Origin: an uncultured Alistipes sp.
GTDB taxonomy: Bacteria > Bacteroidota > Bacteroidia > Bacteroidales > Rikenellaceae
NCBI GenBank assembly: GCA_900549685.1
Contig: UROX01000001.1
Location: forward strand, 1 to 64,000
DNA length: 64,000 bases
Direction: 5' to 3'
How positions within the stretch are numbered: the stretch's first letter is position 1; every line of letters starts with the position of its first letter. The position numbers were made by a program, and so were the translations under genes. A model generated the notes under the pieces. It saw nothing but the letters and a program-made list of their open reading frames with translations. It was not told where the DNA came from and did no database searches. Shown one piece after another: positions 16,741 through 25,638 of this stretch.

Positions 16741-19236
16741 CTACCGGTCGTCCGCCGCGTTTCCTTCCCGGGCGCTCCGGACGAAACGGATTTCCGCATA
16801 CGAGAAATCGCCTCCGAGATATTCCCTGATTTCGGACAACTTCTCACCCGGATGTTCGTCCATATAGCGGGAAATCGCAGCGATCCGGTCGTCCGGCACG
16901 AACCGTCCGACCTCGAGCGCTCCCCGGCGGATCAGTTCGGCGATGTGCCCCTCGACCGTGGCAACGGTCAGGTCCCGGGCATGGGCCACCTCCTCGGGCG
17001 AGAGTCCTTCGAGGATCATGGCGAGGGTGGTCTGTCGGGTGTCTTCCTTCGGTTTTTTCTCTTTGGGAGCCTCTTCCCGCAGTGCAGACCGTCCTGCAGC
17101 ACCCGCTTCGGCAAACGAGAGGGTCAGACCGTTCTCTTCGCGGAACCGTGCGACGAGCGGCAGTACCGTGCCGGCATATTTCTCCAGAAAACGCTGGCCG
17201 ATGCCCTTGATCCGGGCCAGCTCTTTCTCGGACGACGGCAGCAGGTTCGCCACGCCGATGAGCGCTTTCTGCCCCATGACCGTGTAGGCGGGAACGCCCA
17301 GTTCCGAAGCCTCGTCCCGGCGCCATGCACGCAGCCGTTCGAACAGTTCCGGATGCAGGATGTCGTCCGTGACGGCGATTTTCTGCTCTTTCGCCGTCCG
17401 GCCCGATGCGCTCTCTTTTTCGAGCAGGACACGGGCTTTCGTTTCGAGATGACGGCGGATAGAGAAACCGTCGCGGGCCGATTCCAGCAGTGCGAGACGT
17501 ATCCTCATCGTCTCGGCGGCCTGTTCCCGTGCGTTGTCCAGCGCTTTCTGCGCTTCCCGGTCGTCGGTCTCCTCCACAGGCTCCAACAGCGGCAGAACGA
17601 TGTCGCGGCATCGGTCACCGAAATATTCCGCACCTTTTTTCACCCGTTCCGCAAGCAGCGGGTCGGTGCGGCAGTCCGTGCCCGCAGCCGTCAGCCGGTC
17701 GAGCTGGAGTCTGAATTTCCGGGCGACTTCCTCGATCTGAGGCACGAAGGCCGCCGCGCCGGTTCGCCAGCGGTCGAGCAGGCGGGGATAGAGAGGGGCC
17801 AGATGTTCTTCGGTGAGCCGTTTCAGCCGTTCCAGTTCGCGTTGCACGGAGGTGAAGTCGAACAGACCGTACAACAGCTCCCGGTAATAGGCCCGGCTTC
17901 GTTCGGCGAGCGTCCGCTCGTCGGGCGGATTCGCCGCCGCTTCGTCGCAGAACGTCCGGACGGTCTCGTCGTCGATGATGCAGCTCCGGTCGAGCGGTGT
18001 GCGCAACACGATGCCGCCGAGGCTCCGGCAGCGGCTCAGGGCCACATAGACCTGTCCGTGCGAGAACGAGCCTGCTGCGTCGATGATCGCCCGTTCGAAC
18101 GTAAGTCCCTGGCTCTTGTGGATCGTGATGGCCCACGCCGTCCGGAGCGGATATTGCCGGAAAACGCCCTCGATCTCTTCGGCGATGGCCTTGGTTTCCG
18201 GATCGACGACGTATTTGGCATTGGTCCATTCGGCCTGTTCCACGACGACGGGTTCGCCGCCTTCCGTCGGAGTGACTTCGATTCTGTTTTCGGTCAGTGC
18301 CGTGACGATGCCGATCTTGCCGTTATAGTAACGTTTCTGCGGCGACGGGTCGTTCTTGACGAACATGACCTGAGCGCCTTCCCTGAGCCTCAACGCCCGG
18401 TCCGTCGGGTCGAGGTATTCCGGAAAGTCGCCCTCCGTCTGCGCTTCGAAAATGTGCTCGGGCGTCTCCAGCGCCTCGAGTTTCGCTTCGTTGATCGCCC
18501 GGGCCGTGTGGTTGTGCGAGGTCAGCGTGATGTAGCCCTCTTCGCCCGAAGGTTCGAATTCCGGCATGTATCGTTCGTTGAGAGCCTCGAGCGTCTGCCG
18601 GTCGATCCGGTTGTCGCGTACCCGATTCAGCAATTCGATGAAACGGCCGTCCTGCTGCCGGTAGACGCGTTGCAGCTCGACAGTGACGAAACGTGTCTGC
18701 CGAAGAGCTTTCGAAGCGAAGAAATAGGGCGATTCGTAGATCCGGCCCAGCAGCCCCCACTCCTCGTCGCGCACCACGGGGGCGAGCTGCCGCAAGTCGC
18801 CGATCATTAGCAATTGCACGCCGCCAAACGGTTTGCTCCGGTCGCGGTAGCGGCGCAGCGTGTCGCTGACGGCATCGAGCACGTCGGCCCGCACCATGCT
18901 GATCTCGTCGATGACGAGCAGGTCGATGCTCCGGATGATGCGGATCTTCTGGCGGCTGAAACGATATGTCTCGCGCTCGCGTCCCGTCGGAACGCCCCGT
19001 TCCGATTCGGGTATGTAGGGGGCGAAAGCCAGTTGGAAAAACGAGTGGATCGTCACGCCGCCCGCATTGAGGGCGGCCACGCCGGTGGGCGCCACGACGA
19101 TCATCCGCTTGGGCGACCGGGCGCACAGGTCGCGCAGAAACGTGGTTTTGCCCGTTCCTGCCTTGCCGGTCAGGAAAACGTTCGTCGAGGTCTGTTCGAT
19201 GAAACGCAGGGCCAGATCGAGTTGCGGATTGTCCAT
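16741..19236 (-). CDS. PIF1-like DNA helicase with C-terminal HRDC and helix-turn-helix domains
   Basis: An 831-residue SF1 helicase. Walker A is GKAGTGKT (residues 24-31), Walker B LLVIDE (106-111) and the late motif is AITIHKSQGLTFERAII, all PIF1/RecD2-like. The middle part (about 500-690) is helical and arginine-rich. About residues 650-720 look like an HRDC domain (LLPSSEKELARIKGIGQRFLE), and the last ~100 residues resemble the HTH_40/RQC-minor module found at the end of RecQ/YpbB proteins (EGLSPEEVAHARDLTVATVEGHI). It probably resolves unusual DNA structures during replication or repair. The start at 19236 directly precedes the ATPase core. Confidence 0.85.
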   Translation of the reverse strand: MDNPQLDLALRFIEQTSTNVFLTGKAGTGKTTFLRDLCARSPKRMIVVAPTGVAALNAGGVTIHSFFQLAFAPYIPESERGVPTGRERETYRFSRQKIRIIRSIDLLVIDEISMVRADVLDAVSDTLRRYRDRSKPFGGVQLLMIGDLRQLAPVVRDEEWGLLGRIYESPYFFASKALRQTRFVTVELQRVYRQQDGRFIELLNRVRDNRIDRQTLEALNERYMPEFEPSGEEGYITLTSHNHTARAINEAKLEALETPEHIFEAQTEGDFPEYLDPTDRALRLREGAQVMFVKNDPSPQKRYYNGKIGIVTALTENRIEVTPTEGGEPVVVEQAEWTNAKYVVDPETKAIAEEIEGVFRQYPLRTAWAITIHKSQGLTFERAIIDAAGSFSHGQVYVALSRCRSLGGIVLRTPLDRSCIIDDETVRTFCDEAAANPPDERTLAERSRAYYRELLYGLFDFTSVQRELERLKRLTEEHLAPLYPRLLDRWRTGAAAFVPQIEEVARKFRLQLDRLTAAGTDCRTDPLLAERVKKGAEYFGDRCRDIVLPLLEPVEETDDREAQKALDNAREQAAETMRIRLALLESARDGFSIRRHLETKARVLLEKESASGRTAKEQKIAVTDDILHPELFERLRAWRRDEASELGVPAYTVMGQKALIGVANLLPSSEKELARIKGIGQRFLEKYAGTVLPLVARFREENGLTLSFAEAGAAGRSALREEAPKEKKPKEDTRQTTLAMILEGLSPEEVAHARDLTVATVEGHIAELIRRGALEVGRFVPDDRIAAISRYMDEHPGEKLSEIREYLGGDFSYAEIRFVRSAREGNAADDR

Positions 19237-19466
19237 CGTTCGGGTTCGTAAAAGGAAAGCCGGCACCGGAAGTCTTTTTTCCGAAAACCGCCGCGCGGTG
19301 CGCTTTGTCGCAGGGGCATATTTCGTGACCGCAGCGTACCGACGTCGAAATGCCGGTCCGGAGGTTTTCGGGACGTTACTCCGAGCGCTGCGGATCGTCT
19401 GCGGCCGAGGATCGGCCTCGGGCGGATTCGGCAATGCGGCCGCAGCCCGGTGCCGAGACGTATGTT

Positions 19467-20120
19467 CTACATTTTGTCGCCGTAGGCCAGATCGCCCGCG
19501 TCGCCCACACCCGGAACGATATACGATTTGACGGTCAGTTCGGCATCCACCGTCCCGCACCAGATCGACGTATCCTGAGCCGAGAAATGTTTTTTCGCGT
19601 ATTCGAGTCCCTCCTCGCTGGCGAAGACCGAGGCGATGATCGTACGCCGCGGCATCCCCGCTTTCTCGACCAGTGCCCGATGGGTCAGCACGATAGACGT
19701 GCCTGTGGCCAGCATAGGATCGACCAGCAGCAGGGTTTTGCCCGACAGCTCGCAGGTCGAGATATACTCGACATGGATGTTGAAGCTGCCGTCCTTGCTG
19801 TATTTGCGATAGGCCGAGACGAAGGCGTTCTGTGCGTCGTCGAAATAATTCAGAAATCCCTGATGGAACGGCAGACCCGCCCGGAGGATCGTCGCGATGA
19901 CGATTTGTTCGTCGGGCAGAGCCACCTCGGCTACGCCCAGCGGGGTTTCGACGGTGTGTTTGGCGTAATGCAGGGTTTTGCTGATTTCGTAAGCCATGAC
20001 CTCGCCGGCCCGTTCGAGATTCCGGCGGAAACGCATGCTGTCGCCCTGTACGTTCACATCGCGCATCTGGGCGACGAATCGGTTCAGAAGGGTATTTTCC
20101 CGGTCCAGTATTTTTATCAT
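19467..20120 (-). CDS. upp: Uracil phosphoribosyltransferase
   Basis: A 217-residue salvage enzyme making UMP from uracil and PRPP. The PRPP-binding loop is VDPMLATGTS and the uracil-binding end is IVPGVGDAGDLAYGDKM, which is the normal C-terminus of the family. ILRAGLPFHQGFL is also typical. An ATG six bases upstream (20126) is possible; 20120 (MIKILDREN) matches family starts. It begins 22 bases after the hflX stop, so it is probably co-transcribed with hflX. Confidence 0.95.
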   Translation of the reverse strand: MIKILDRENTLLNRFVAQMRDVNVQGDSMRFRRNLERAGEVMAYEISKTLHYAKHTVETPLGVAEVALPDEQIVIATILRAGLPFHQGFLNYFDDAQNAFVSAYRKYSKDGSFNIHVEYISTCELSGKTLLLVDPMLATGTSIVLTHRALVEKAGMPRRTIIASVFASEEGLEYAKKHFSAQDTSIWCGTVDAELTVKSYIVPGVGDAGDLAYGDKM

Positions 20121-20142
20121 AAACATTCGGCGTTTCGGGTTC

Positions 20143-21339
20143 TTAATACAGAAAATTGTTGAACGGATAGCGGCCCGAGTGGATTTCGCGCACCATGCCG
20201 TAGAGATCGCGCCGGAACTTGTCGATGTTGATCCTTTCGCGGGCCGACAGGAAGATGCACGGAGTATTGGCCTTCGCAATCCAGCTCTTTTTCAGGTCGT
20301 CGAGCGACAGGTTCTCGCGCGTGGCGGGCATCAGGTCGTCCTCGTCCTTGCGGATGTAGGTGTAGGCGTCTATTTTGTTGAATATCAGAAAGACGGGTTT
20401 GTCGCCCGCACCGATCTCCTGCAACGTCTGTTTCACGACGGCGATCTGTTCCTCGAAGTTCGGGTGCGAGATGTCCACCACGTGCAGCAGCAGATCGGCC
20501 TCGCGCACCTCGTCCAGCGTCGATTTGAACGATTCGACGAGCTGGTGGGGCAGTTTGCGGATGAACCCGACCGTGTCCGAAAGCAGGAACGGCAGGTTTT
20601 CGAACACCACCTTGCGGACCGTCGTGTCGAGCGTGGCGAAGAGCTTGTTTTCGGCGAATACCTCGCTTTTGGCCACGAGGTTCATCAGCGTCGATTTGCC
20701 GACATTCGTGTAGCCCACCAGTGCGACGCGGACCAACGAACCGCGGTTGCCGCGCTGGACGGCCATCTGCCGGTCGATCTTGCGCAGCTGTTCCTTGAGG
20801 CGGCTGATGCGGTCGCGGATGACGCGGCGGTCGGTTTCGATCTCGCGCTCGCCCGATCCGCCTCGCGTGCCGGTGCCGCCCCGCTGGCGTTCGAGGTGGG
20901 TCCACATGCCCGTCAGCCGGGGCAGCAGATACTGGCACTGGGCCAGTTCGACCTGCGCTTTGGCGTAAGCCGTCGTGGCCCGCTGGACGAAAATGTCGAG
21001 AATGAGGCTTGTCCGGTCGTAGATCTTGTTCTTGAAAATGCGATCCAAGTTGCGCAGCTGCGACGGCGTGAGTTCGTCGTCGAAGATGACGTAGCGGATT
21101 TCGTTTTCCTCCACATAGGCCGCTATTTCGGAGAGTTTTCCCTCGCCGATGAACGTTTTGGCCGACGGTGCGGCCAGCCGTTGCGTGAAGCGCTTGACCG
21201 CGACGATACCGGCCGTCTCGGCCAGAAATTCCAGTTCGTCGAGGTACTCGGTCGCCTGCCGCTCGTCCTGTCTGTCGCGGATGACGGCGACCAGCACGGC
21301 ATGCTGAGGTATGATCGTCGTTTTGTTGTCTTGTCCCAT
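20143..21339 (-). CDS. hflX: GTPase HflX
   Basis: A 398-residue ribosome-associated GTPase that rescues or splits stalled 70S ribosomes. The N-terminal HflX domain (about 1-180) includes FIGEGKLSEIA and the GTGTRGGSGEREIETDRR segment; the G domain follows with G1 GYTNVGKST, G3 DTVGFIRKLP and G4 FNKID. The frame has an ATG at 21411, but the -7 element at 21419-21426 would then leave almost no leader, so 21339 (MGQDNKTT) is preferred. upp follows in the same transcript. Confidence 0.93.
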   Translation of the reverse strand: MGQDNKTTIIPQHAVLVAVIRDRQDERQATEYLDELEFLAETAGIVAVKRFTQRLAAPSAKTFIGEGKLSEIAAYVEENEIRYVIFDDELTPSQLRNLDRIFKNKIYDRTSLILDIFVQRATTAYAKAQVELAQCQYLLPRLTGMWTHLERQRGGTGTRGGSGEREIETDRRVIRDRISRLKEQLRKIDRQMAVQRGNRGSLVRVALVGYTNVGKSTLMNLVAKSEVFAENKLFATLDTTVRKVVFENLPFLLSDTVGFIRKLPHQLVESFKSTLDEVREADLLLHVVDISHPNFEEQIAVVKQTLQEIGAGDKPVFLIFNKIDAYTYIRKDEDDLMPATRENLSLDDLKKSWIAKANTPCIFLSARERINIDKFRRDLYGMVREIHSGRYPFNNFLY

Positions 21340-21418
21340 ACGGTCGATTAAAGGATGCTGCCGGACGATGAGGGCCGGGCATCCGTTCGTGTTCGTTTCT
21401 TTTGCATACAATATACCA

Positions 21419-21449
21419 CAAATTTACGAAGAAATCCCGATTAATGAAA
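21419..21449 (-). promoter_or_regulatory. hflX promoter
   Basis: Minus strand: TTTC (21446-21449), 19 bases, TAAATTTG (21419-21426). One base off in the -33 box. It is divergent to the tRNA-Ala promoter and argues for the hflX start at 21339. Confidence 0.6.
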
Positions 21450-21519
21450 TCCGCCGCCTGTTCCCGGTCCGGACGGAACATTTAATTCTCCGTCCGGGCC
21501 TGCTTTTTTTGCATCCGGT

Positions 21520-21550
21520 TTTGGAATTACCGGAAATCTTTTTACTTTTG
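21520..21550 (+). promoter_or_regulatory. tRNA-Ala promoter
   Basis: TTTG at 21520-21523, exactly 19 bases, TACTTTTG at 21543-21550: a perfect match to the Bacteroidetes TTTG-N19-TAnnTTTG pattern. The tRNA begins 11 bases later. Confidence 0.85.
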
Positions 21551-21559
21551 TCCCCGTAA

Positions 21560-21634
<75 letters not shown>

Positions 21635-21642
21635 CATATCCG

Positions 21643-21669
21643 AAAAGGCTGTCTCTGGCAGCCTTTTTT
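21643..21669 (+). terminator. Terminator of the tRNA-Ala gene
   Basis: AAAGGCTG pairs with CAGCCTTT, 7-base loop, T-run of six. Nine bases after the tRNA end. Confidence 0.8.
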
Positions 21670-21696
21670 GTTATCCTGCCCCTAACTTCGTCTGAT

Positions 21697-22761
21697 ATGG
21701 AAAAAGAATGGCTGTTCGGTAAAACGCTCCCGGAGCTGGCGGAGGTCGCCGCTTCGCTGGGCATGCCGCGTTTTGCGGCGGGGCAGCTCGCACGTTGGTT
21801 GTACCAGCGGAGCGCCGACTCGTTCGACCGGATGACCGACCTCTCGCTCCGCCACCGCGAAGCGCTCGCCGAGCGGTACAGCGTGGGCGTCATTCCGTTC
21901 GCCGGCGTGCAGTGCTCGACGGACGGTACGAAAAAATACCTGTTTTCCACCTTGCAGGGGCGGTTCGTCGAGTCGGCCTACATTCCCGACGGAGACCGGG
22001 CCACGCTCTGCGTGTCGTCCCAGTCGGGCTGCAGGATGGGCTGCCGGTTCTGTATGACGGCCCGGCAGGGCTTCGCCCATAATCTGACCGCAGGCGAAAT
22101 TCTCAACCAGATACGGTCGATCCCGGAACGGGAGAAACTCACCAACGTCGTTTATATGGGCATGGGCGAACCGCTCGACAATCTGTCCGAAGTACTGCGT
22201 TCGCTCGAGATTCTCACCTCGGACTGGGGGTACGGATGGAGTCCTACGCGCATCACGCTTTCGACGGTGGGCGTGATTCCCGCCATGCGGGAGTTTCTGC
22301 TCCGGACGAAGGTGCATCTGGCCGTCAGCCTGCACGATCCTTTCCCCGAAGAGAGGCTCGGCATGATGCCCGCGCAGAACCGCTATCCGATCGAAGAGGT
22401 GATCGCCGAGCTTCGCAAACACGACTTCACGCACCAGCGCCGCATCAGCTTCGAATACATCATGTTCCGCGGCGTGAACGACACGCCGGCCCATGCGGCG
22501 GCGTTGAGCCGGCTGCTCGCGGGACTCCGGTGCCGCATCAACCTCATCCGGTTCCACGCCATTCCCGACGCTCCGATGCAGGGTTCCGACGAGGCGACGA
22601 TGATACGGTTCCGCGATACGCTCACCCGTAAGGGAATCGTCACGACGATCCGGGCTTCGCGGGGCGAGGACATACAGGCGGCCTGCGGTCTGCTTTCCAC
22701 GCGGGAACGGGAAAAAGCCGAATCCGCCCGCCGTGCGGCCGCTTCCGGCGACGGCCGGTGA
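21697..22761 (+). CDS. rlmN: Dual-specificity RNA methyltransferase RlmN
   Basis: A 354-residue radical-SAM enzyme that makes 2-methyladenosine at A2503 of 23S rRNA and A37 of some tRNAs. The 4Fe-4S cysteines are Cys112, Cys116 and Cys119 (CRMGCRFCMTARQG). YMGMGEPLDN and the C-terminal AACGLL, whose Cys is the methyl carrier, are present. The frame is open back into the tRNA, but the first sensible start is the ATG at 21697 (MEKEWLFGKT), after the tRNA terminator. Confidence 0.96.
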   Translation: MEKEWLFGKTLPELAEVAASLGMPRFAAGQLARWLYQRSADSFDRMTDLSLRHREALAERYSVGVIPFAGVQCSTDGTKKYLFSTLQGRFVESAYIPDGDRATLCVSSQSGCRMGCRFCMTARQGFAHNLTAGEILNQIRSIPEREKLTNVVYMGMGEPLDNLSEVLRSLEILTSDWGYGWSPTRITLSTVGVIPAMREFLLRTKVHLAVSLHDPFPEERLGMMPAQNRYPIEEVIAELRKHDFTHQRRISFEYIMFRGVNDTPAHAAALSRLLAGLRCRINLIRFHAIPDAPMQGSDEATMIRFRDTLTRKGIVTTIRASRGEDIQAACGLLSTREREKAESARRAAASGDGR

Positions 22762-22838
22762 TCCGGAACCAGCTATGGAATGACAATTGCATCTGCCGAA
22801 GGCAGGTACCGAAAGTTTACACAAAAAACCGAACAACC

Positions 22839-23276
22839 ATGAAAAAAGCGATTATCGTATGCCTTTTCCTCTGGATGGCCGTCTCGGCCTTCGCCCAGGA
22901 CACAACCGCCAAAGGGACGGTTTTCCGCACAGGCACGCTCAAGGAGTTGCTCGCGCAGGCCGGCAAAGAAGAGAAATATCTGTTCGTGGACGTCTATGCC
23001 ACGTGGTGCGGTCCCTGCCGGTATATGACGGCCCGGATTTTCCCGCAGCAGAAAGTGGGCGACTATTTCAACAAAACGTTCGTCTGCGCCAAATTCGATG
23101 CCGAGAAGGGCGAAGGCATTTCCGTAGCCCGCAAATACGGGGTCCGGTCCTATCCCACATTTCTGATCCTGAACGACAAAGGCGAGGAAGTGGGGCGTGT
23201 CGTCGGTGGAGCCGAAGCCGACCGGTTCATCGCCACCGTACAGAAAGTCGTGGCGGGGATCGAAAAAGAGGAATAG
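22839..23276 (+). CDS. Secreted thioredoxin-fold protein
   Basis: A 145-residue protein with a signal peptide (MKKAIIVCLFLWMAVSAFAQ) and a thioredoxin domain. The active site is WCGPC at residues 56-60, preceded by the usual VDVYAT strand, and the cis-proline loop SYPTFLIL follows near residue 102. It probably works in the periplasm as a disulfide reductase. It lies 77 bases after rlmN; no separate promoter was seen. The start at 22839 is fixed by the signal peptide. Confidence 0.88.
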   Translation: MKKAIIVCLFLWMAVSAFAQDTTAKGTVFRTGTLKELLAQAGKEEKYLFVDVYATWCGPCRYMTARIFPQQKVGDYFNKTFVCAKFDAEKGEGISVARKYGVRSYPTFLILNDKGEEVGRVVGGAEADRFIATVQKVVAGIEKEE

Positions 23277-23493
23277 AGAAGGCGTGCTGCGACCGGTCGC
23301 CCCGGACGGTCGTATCGCGGTCCGCTGCCGAGTTCGGTCGTTGAAAAGAGACGATGCCGGAGACCGGTACGGGCGACGTAACGGATTTTCGGGAAATGTT
23401 CCCCCGGCGGAGGGAATTCGACAACGGAGTGTCCGGTTCGGTCCGGGCACTTTCTTTTTTCCCGCTTTGCGGGGACCGTGCGATTAATTTGTC

Positions 23494-23501
23494 TATTTTT
23501 G
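23494..23501 (+). promoter_or_regulatory. -7 promoter element for the flippase gene
   Basis: TATTTTTG matches TAnnTTTG, 18 bases before the ATG at 23520. A TTTG occurs at 23466-23469 but the spacing is 24 bases, longer than usual. Confidence 0.5.
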
Positions 23502-23519
23502 CACGAAACGCACGTCGAT

Positions 23520-24998
23520 ATGTTGAAGAAACTGGCCGGACAGACGGCCGTGTACGGTCTGGGGACCATCGTGTCCCGTTTTCTCAATTATCTGCTTTTC
23601 CCTTACCTGACCCGTGTGATGGGACCGGGCGAGTACGGTGTGGTGACGGACATGTACGCCCTGATTCCATTCGTGCTCGTCGTGCTGACGATGGGTCTCG
23701 AAACCGGGTACTTCCGTTTCACCGGCAAGGCCGCAGACGAGGACGAAAAACGCAAGGTCTTTTCCTCCGCATGGGGCGCCGTACTGGCCTCGGGGACGCT
23801 CTTTTTCGTGGCCGTGCTCCTTTTCCTGCCCTCGATCGCTTCGGCGATGGGGTATGCCGACCATCCGTCCTATGTCGCCGTCGTGGCGGGGATCGTGCTG
23901 CTCGACGTGGGAACGGCCATCCCGTTCGCCCGGCTGAGGCAGCAGGGCCGCGCCCTGCGTTTCGTCGCGCTGCGGGTGCTTTCGGTCGCGGTCAATCTGT
24001 TGCTGACGCTGTTTTTCTATACGGTATTGCCCTTCCTGGCCTCGCACGGCCTTTGCGGAGCGATGTACGATCCGGCCTACGGGGCCGGGTACGTGCTGGT
24101 GGCCAACCTCGTCGCCAGTCTGATCGTCGCCGCCTGTTTTCTGCCGATGTGGCGCGAAGCCCCGCCCCGCATCGACAGACGGTTGTTGGGGCGCATCATG
24201 CTCTACTCGTTCCCTATTCTGTTGAGCGGTATCGCCGGCACGGCCAACGAGTTCATCGACCGGCAGATGATCAAATACCTGATGCCCGCTTCGGAGGCGA
24301 TGGATGCGCTCGGCATCTACGGCGCCGTGGCCAAACTGGCCGCCATTCTCGTGCTGTTCACGCAGATGTACCGCTATGCCGCCGAACCTTATTTCCTGTC
24401 GGGATTCAAGAAAGACGATTTCCGGGCCGCCAACGCTGCGGCCATGAAATATTTCATTCTGGTCGCCATCGGGATATTCCTGTTCATCGCGCTGTTCTCC
24501 GATCTGTTCGCGTTGCTTATGGGACCCGATTTCCGCGAGGGTATCGGCGTGCTGCCGCTCATCCTGCTGGCCAACGTGTGCATCGGCATCACGCTCAACC
24601 TGTCGTTCTGGTACAAACAGACCGGACGGACGCAGTATGCGCTATGGATCACCGGTACGGGGTTGCTCGTAACCGTGCTGCTCAACGTGTTGCTCGTACC
24701 CCGTTTCGGTTATGCGGGGGCGGCATGGGCGCGGCTGGTCTGCGAGGCGGTCATGGTGGCGGTGAGCTATGCGTTGTGCCGCAGGTTCTATCCGGTGCCC
24801 TACGATCTGCGGCGCATCGGAGCATATTTTCTCGTCGGAGCGGCAGTGTTCGGATGCTCCCGCCTGACGGCGATGTGGCCTCCCGCAGCCGAATACGCTG
24901 CGAATCTGCTGCTGCTCATCGGGTTCGGATTCTTCGCCGTGCGATGCGAGAAGATAGACGTGAAAGCCTTGTTCGGAACGATTCTCAAAAAACGATAA
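23520..24998 (+). CDS. Polysaccharide/lipid-carrier flippase (MATE/Wzx/MurJ-like, MOP superfamily)
   Basis: A 492-residue membrane protein with about 12-14 hydrophobic segments. The N-terminal [36 protein letters not shown] is characteristic of the oligosaccharide flippase family, and [14 protein letters not shown] and [15 protein letters not shown] appear where expected. It probably moves a lipid-linked sugar across the inner membrane; O-antigen, capsule or lipid II cannot be told apart here because no polysaccharide locus surrounds it. The start at 23520 (MLKKLAGQ) is chosen over 23478 because the -7 element lies between them. dut follows after only 4 bases, so they share a transcript. Confidence 0.85.
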   Translation: MLKKLAGQTAVYGLGTIVSRFLNYLLFPYLTRVMGPGEYGVVTDMYALIPFVLVVLTMGLETGYFRFTGKAADEDEKRKVFSSAWGAVLASGTLFFVAVLLFLPSIASAMGYADHPSYVAVVAGIVLLDVGTAIPFARLRQQGRALRFVALRVLSVAVNLLLTLFFYTVLPFLASHGLCGAMYDPAYGAGYVLVANLVASLIVAACFLPMWREAPPRIDRRLLGRIMLYSFPILLSGIAGTANEFIDRQMIKYLMPASEAMDALGIYGAVAKLAAILVLFTQMYRYAAEPYFLSGFKKDDFRAANAAAMKYFILVAIGIFLFIALFSDLFALLMGPDFREGIGVLPLILLANVCIGITLNLSFWYKQTGRTQYALWITGTGLLVTVLLNVLLVPRFGYAGAAWARLVCEAVMVAVSYALCRRFYPVPYDLRRIGAYFLVGAAVFGCSRLTAMWPPAAEYAANLLLLIGFGFFAVRCEKIDVKALFGTILKKR

Positions 24999-25002
24999 CG
25001 AT

Positions 25003-25437
25003 ATGAAAGTGAAAGTAATCAACCGTTCGCCCTACGATCTGCCGCAGTATGAGACGGCGCAGGCCGCCGGACTCGACGTGCGGGCCGACCTGCGCGAGAG
25101 CGTCGTACTCGGTCCGCTCGAACGGACGCTGGTGCCGACCGGGCTGTATGTCGAAATTCCCGAGGGATATGAAATTCAGGTGCGGCCCCGCAGCGGACTG
25201 GCTGCCCGACACGGCATTTCGCTGGTCAATGCGCCGGGAACGATCGATCCCGACTACCGGGGCGAGATCAAAGTGATCGTCGTGAACCTCTCGAACGAGC
25301 CTTTCGAGCTCAAGCCCGGCGAACGCATCGCCCAGTTGGTCGTGGCGCAATTTACGCGCATCGAGTGGGAAACGGTGGACAGCCTGACCTCCACGGACCG
25401 GGGCGAAGGCGGCTTCGGCTCGACGGGCAGGCGGTAA
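25003..25437 (+). CDS. dut: dUTP diphosphatase
   Basis: A 144-residue trimeric dUTPase, hydrolysing dUTP to dUMP so that uracil is kept out of DNA. All five family motifs are visible: [45 protein letters not shown] and the flexible C-terminal [11 protein letters not shown]. Length is typical. It starts 4 bases after the flippase stop, with which it shares no functional link. Confidence 0.97.
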   Translation: MKVKVINRSPYDLPQYETAQAAGLDVRADLRESVVLGPLERTLVPTGLYVEIPEGYEIQVRPRSGLAARHGISLVNAPGTIDPDYRGEIKVIVVNLSNEPFELKPGERIAQLVVAQFTRIEWETVDSLTSTDRGEGGFGSTGRR

Positions 25438-25638
25438 GAGGCGGTTTCTAACATTCTTATGCGGAATGCCGGTCGGGTCCGATCGCTGCCCCACAGGGCC
25501 GGCAGGTCGTGCATCCGGCGGACCTGCCGTGGCTCCGGAAGTCGGGGGATTGCGGTCCGGAAACGGAATATACAACCGTACGAAGGATGGCTGTTGGAAC
25601 TTTCCTGATTACGAATAGAAAACGATAAAACGAAGAGA

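Noticed and set aside
25501..25528. Inverted repeat GGCAGGTC/GACCTGCC after dut
   Set aside because: Only an 8-9 bp stem with a 12-base loop and no T-run; common by chance in this GC-rich DNA.
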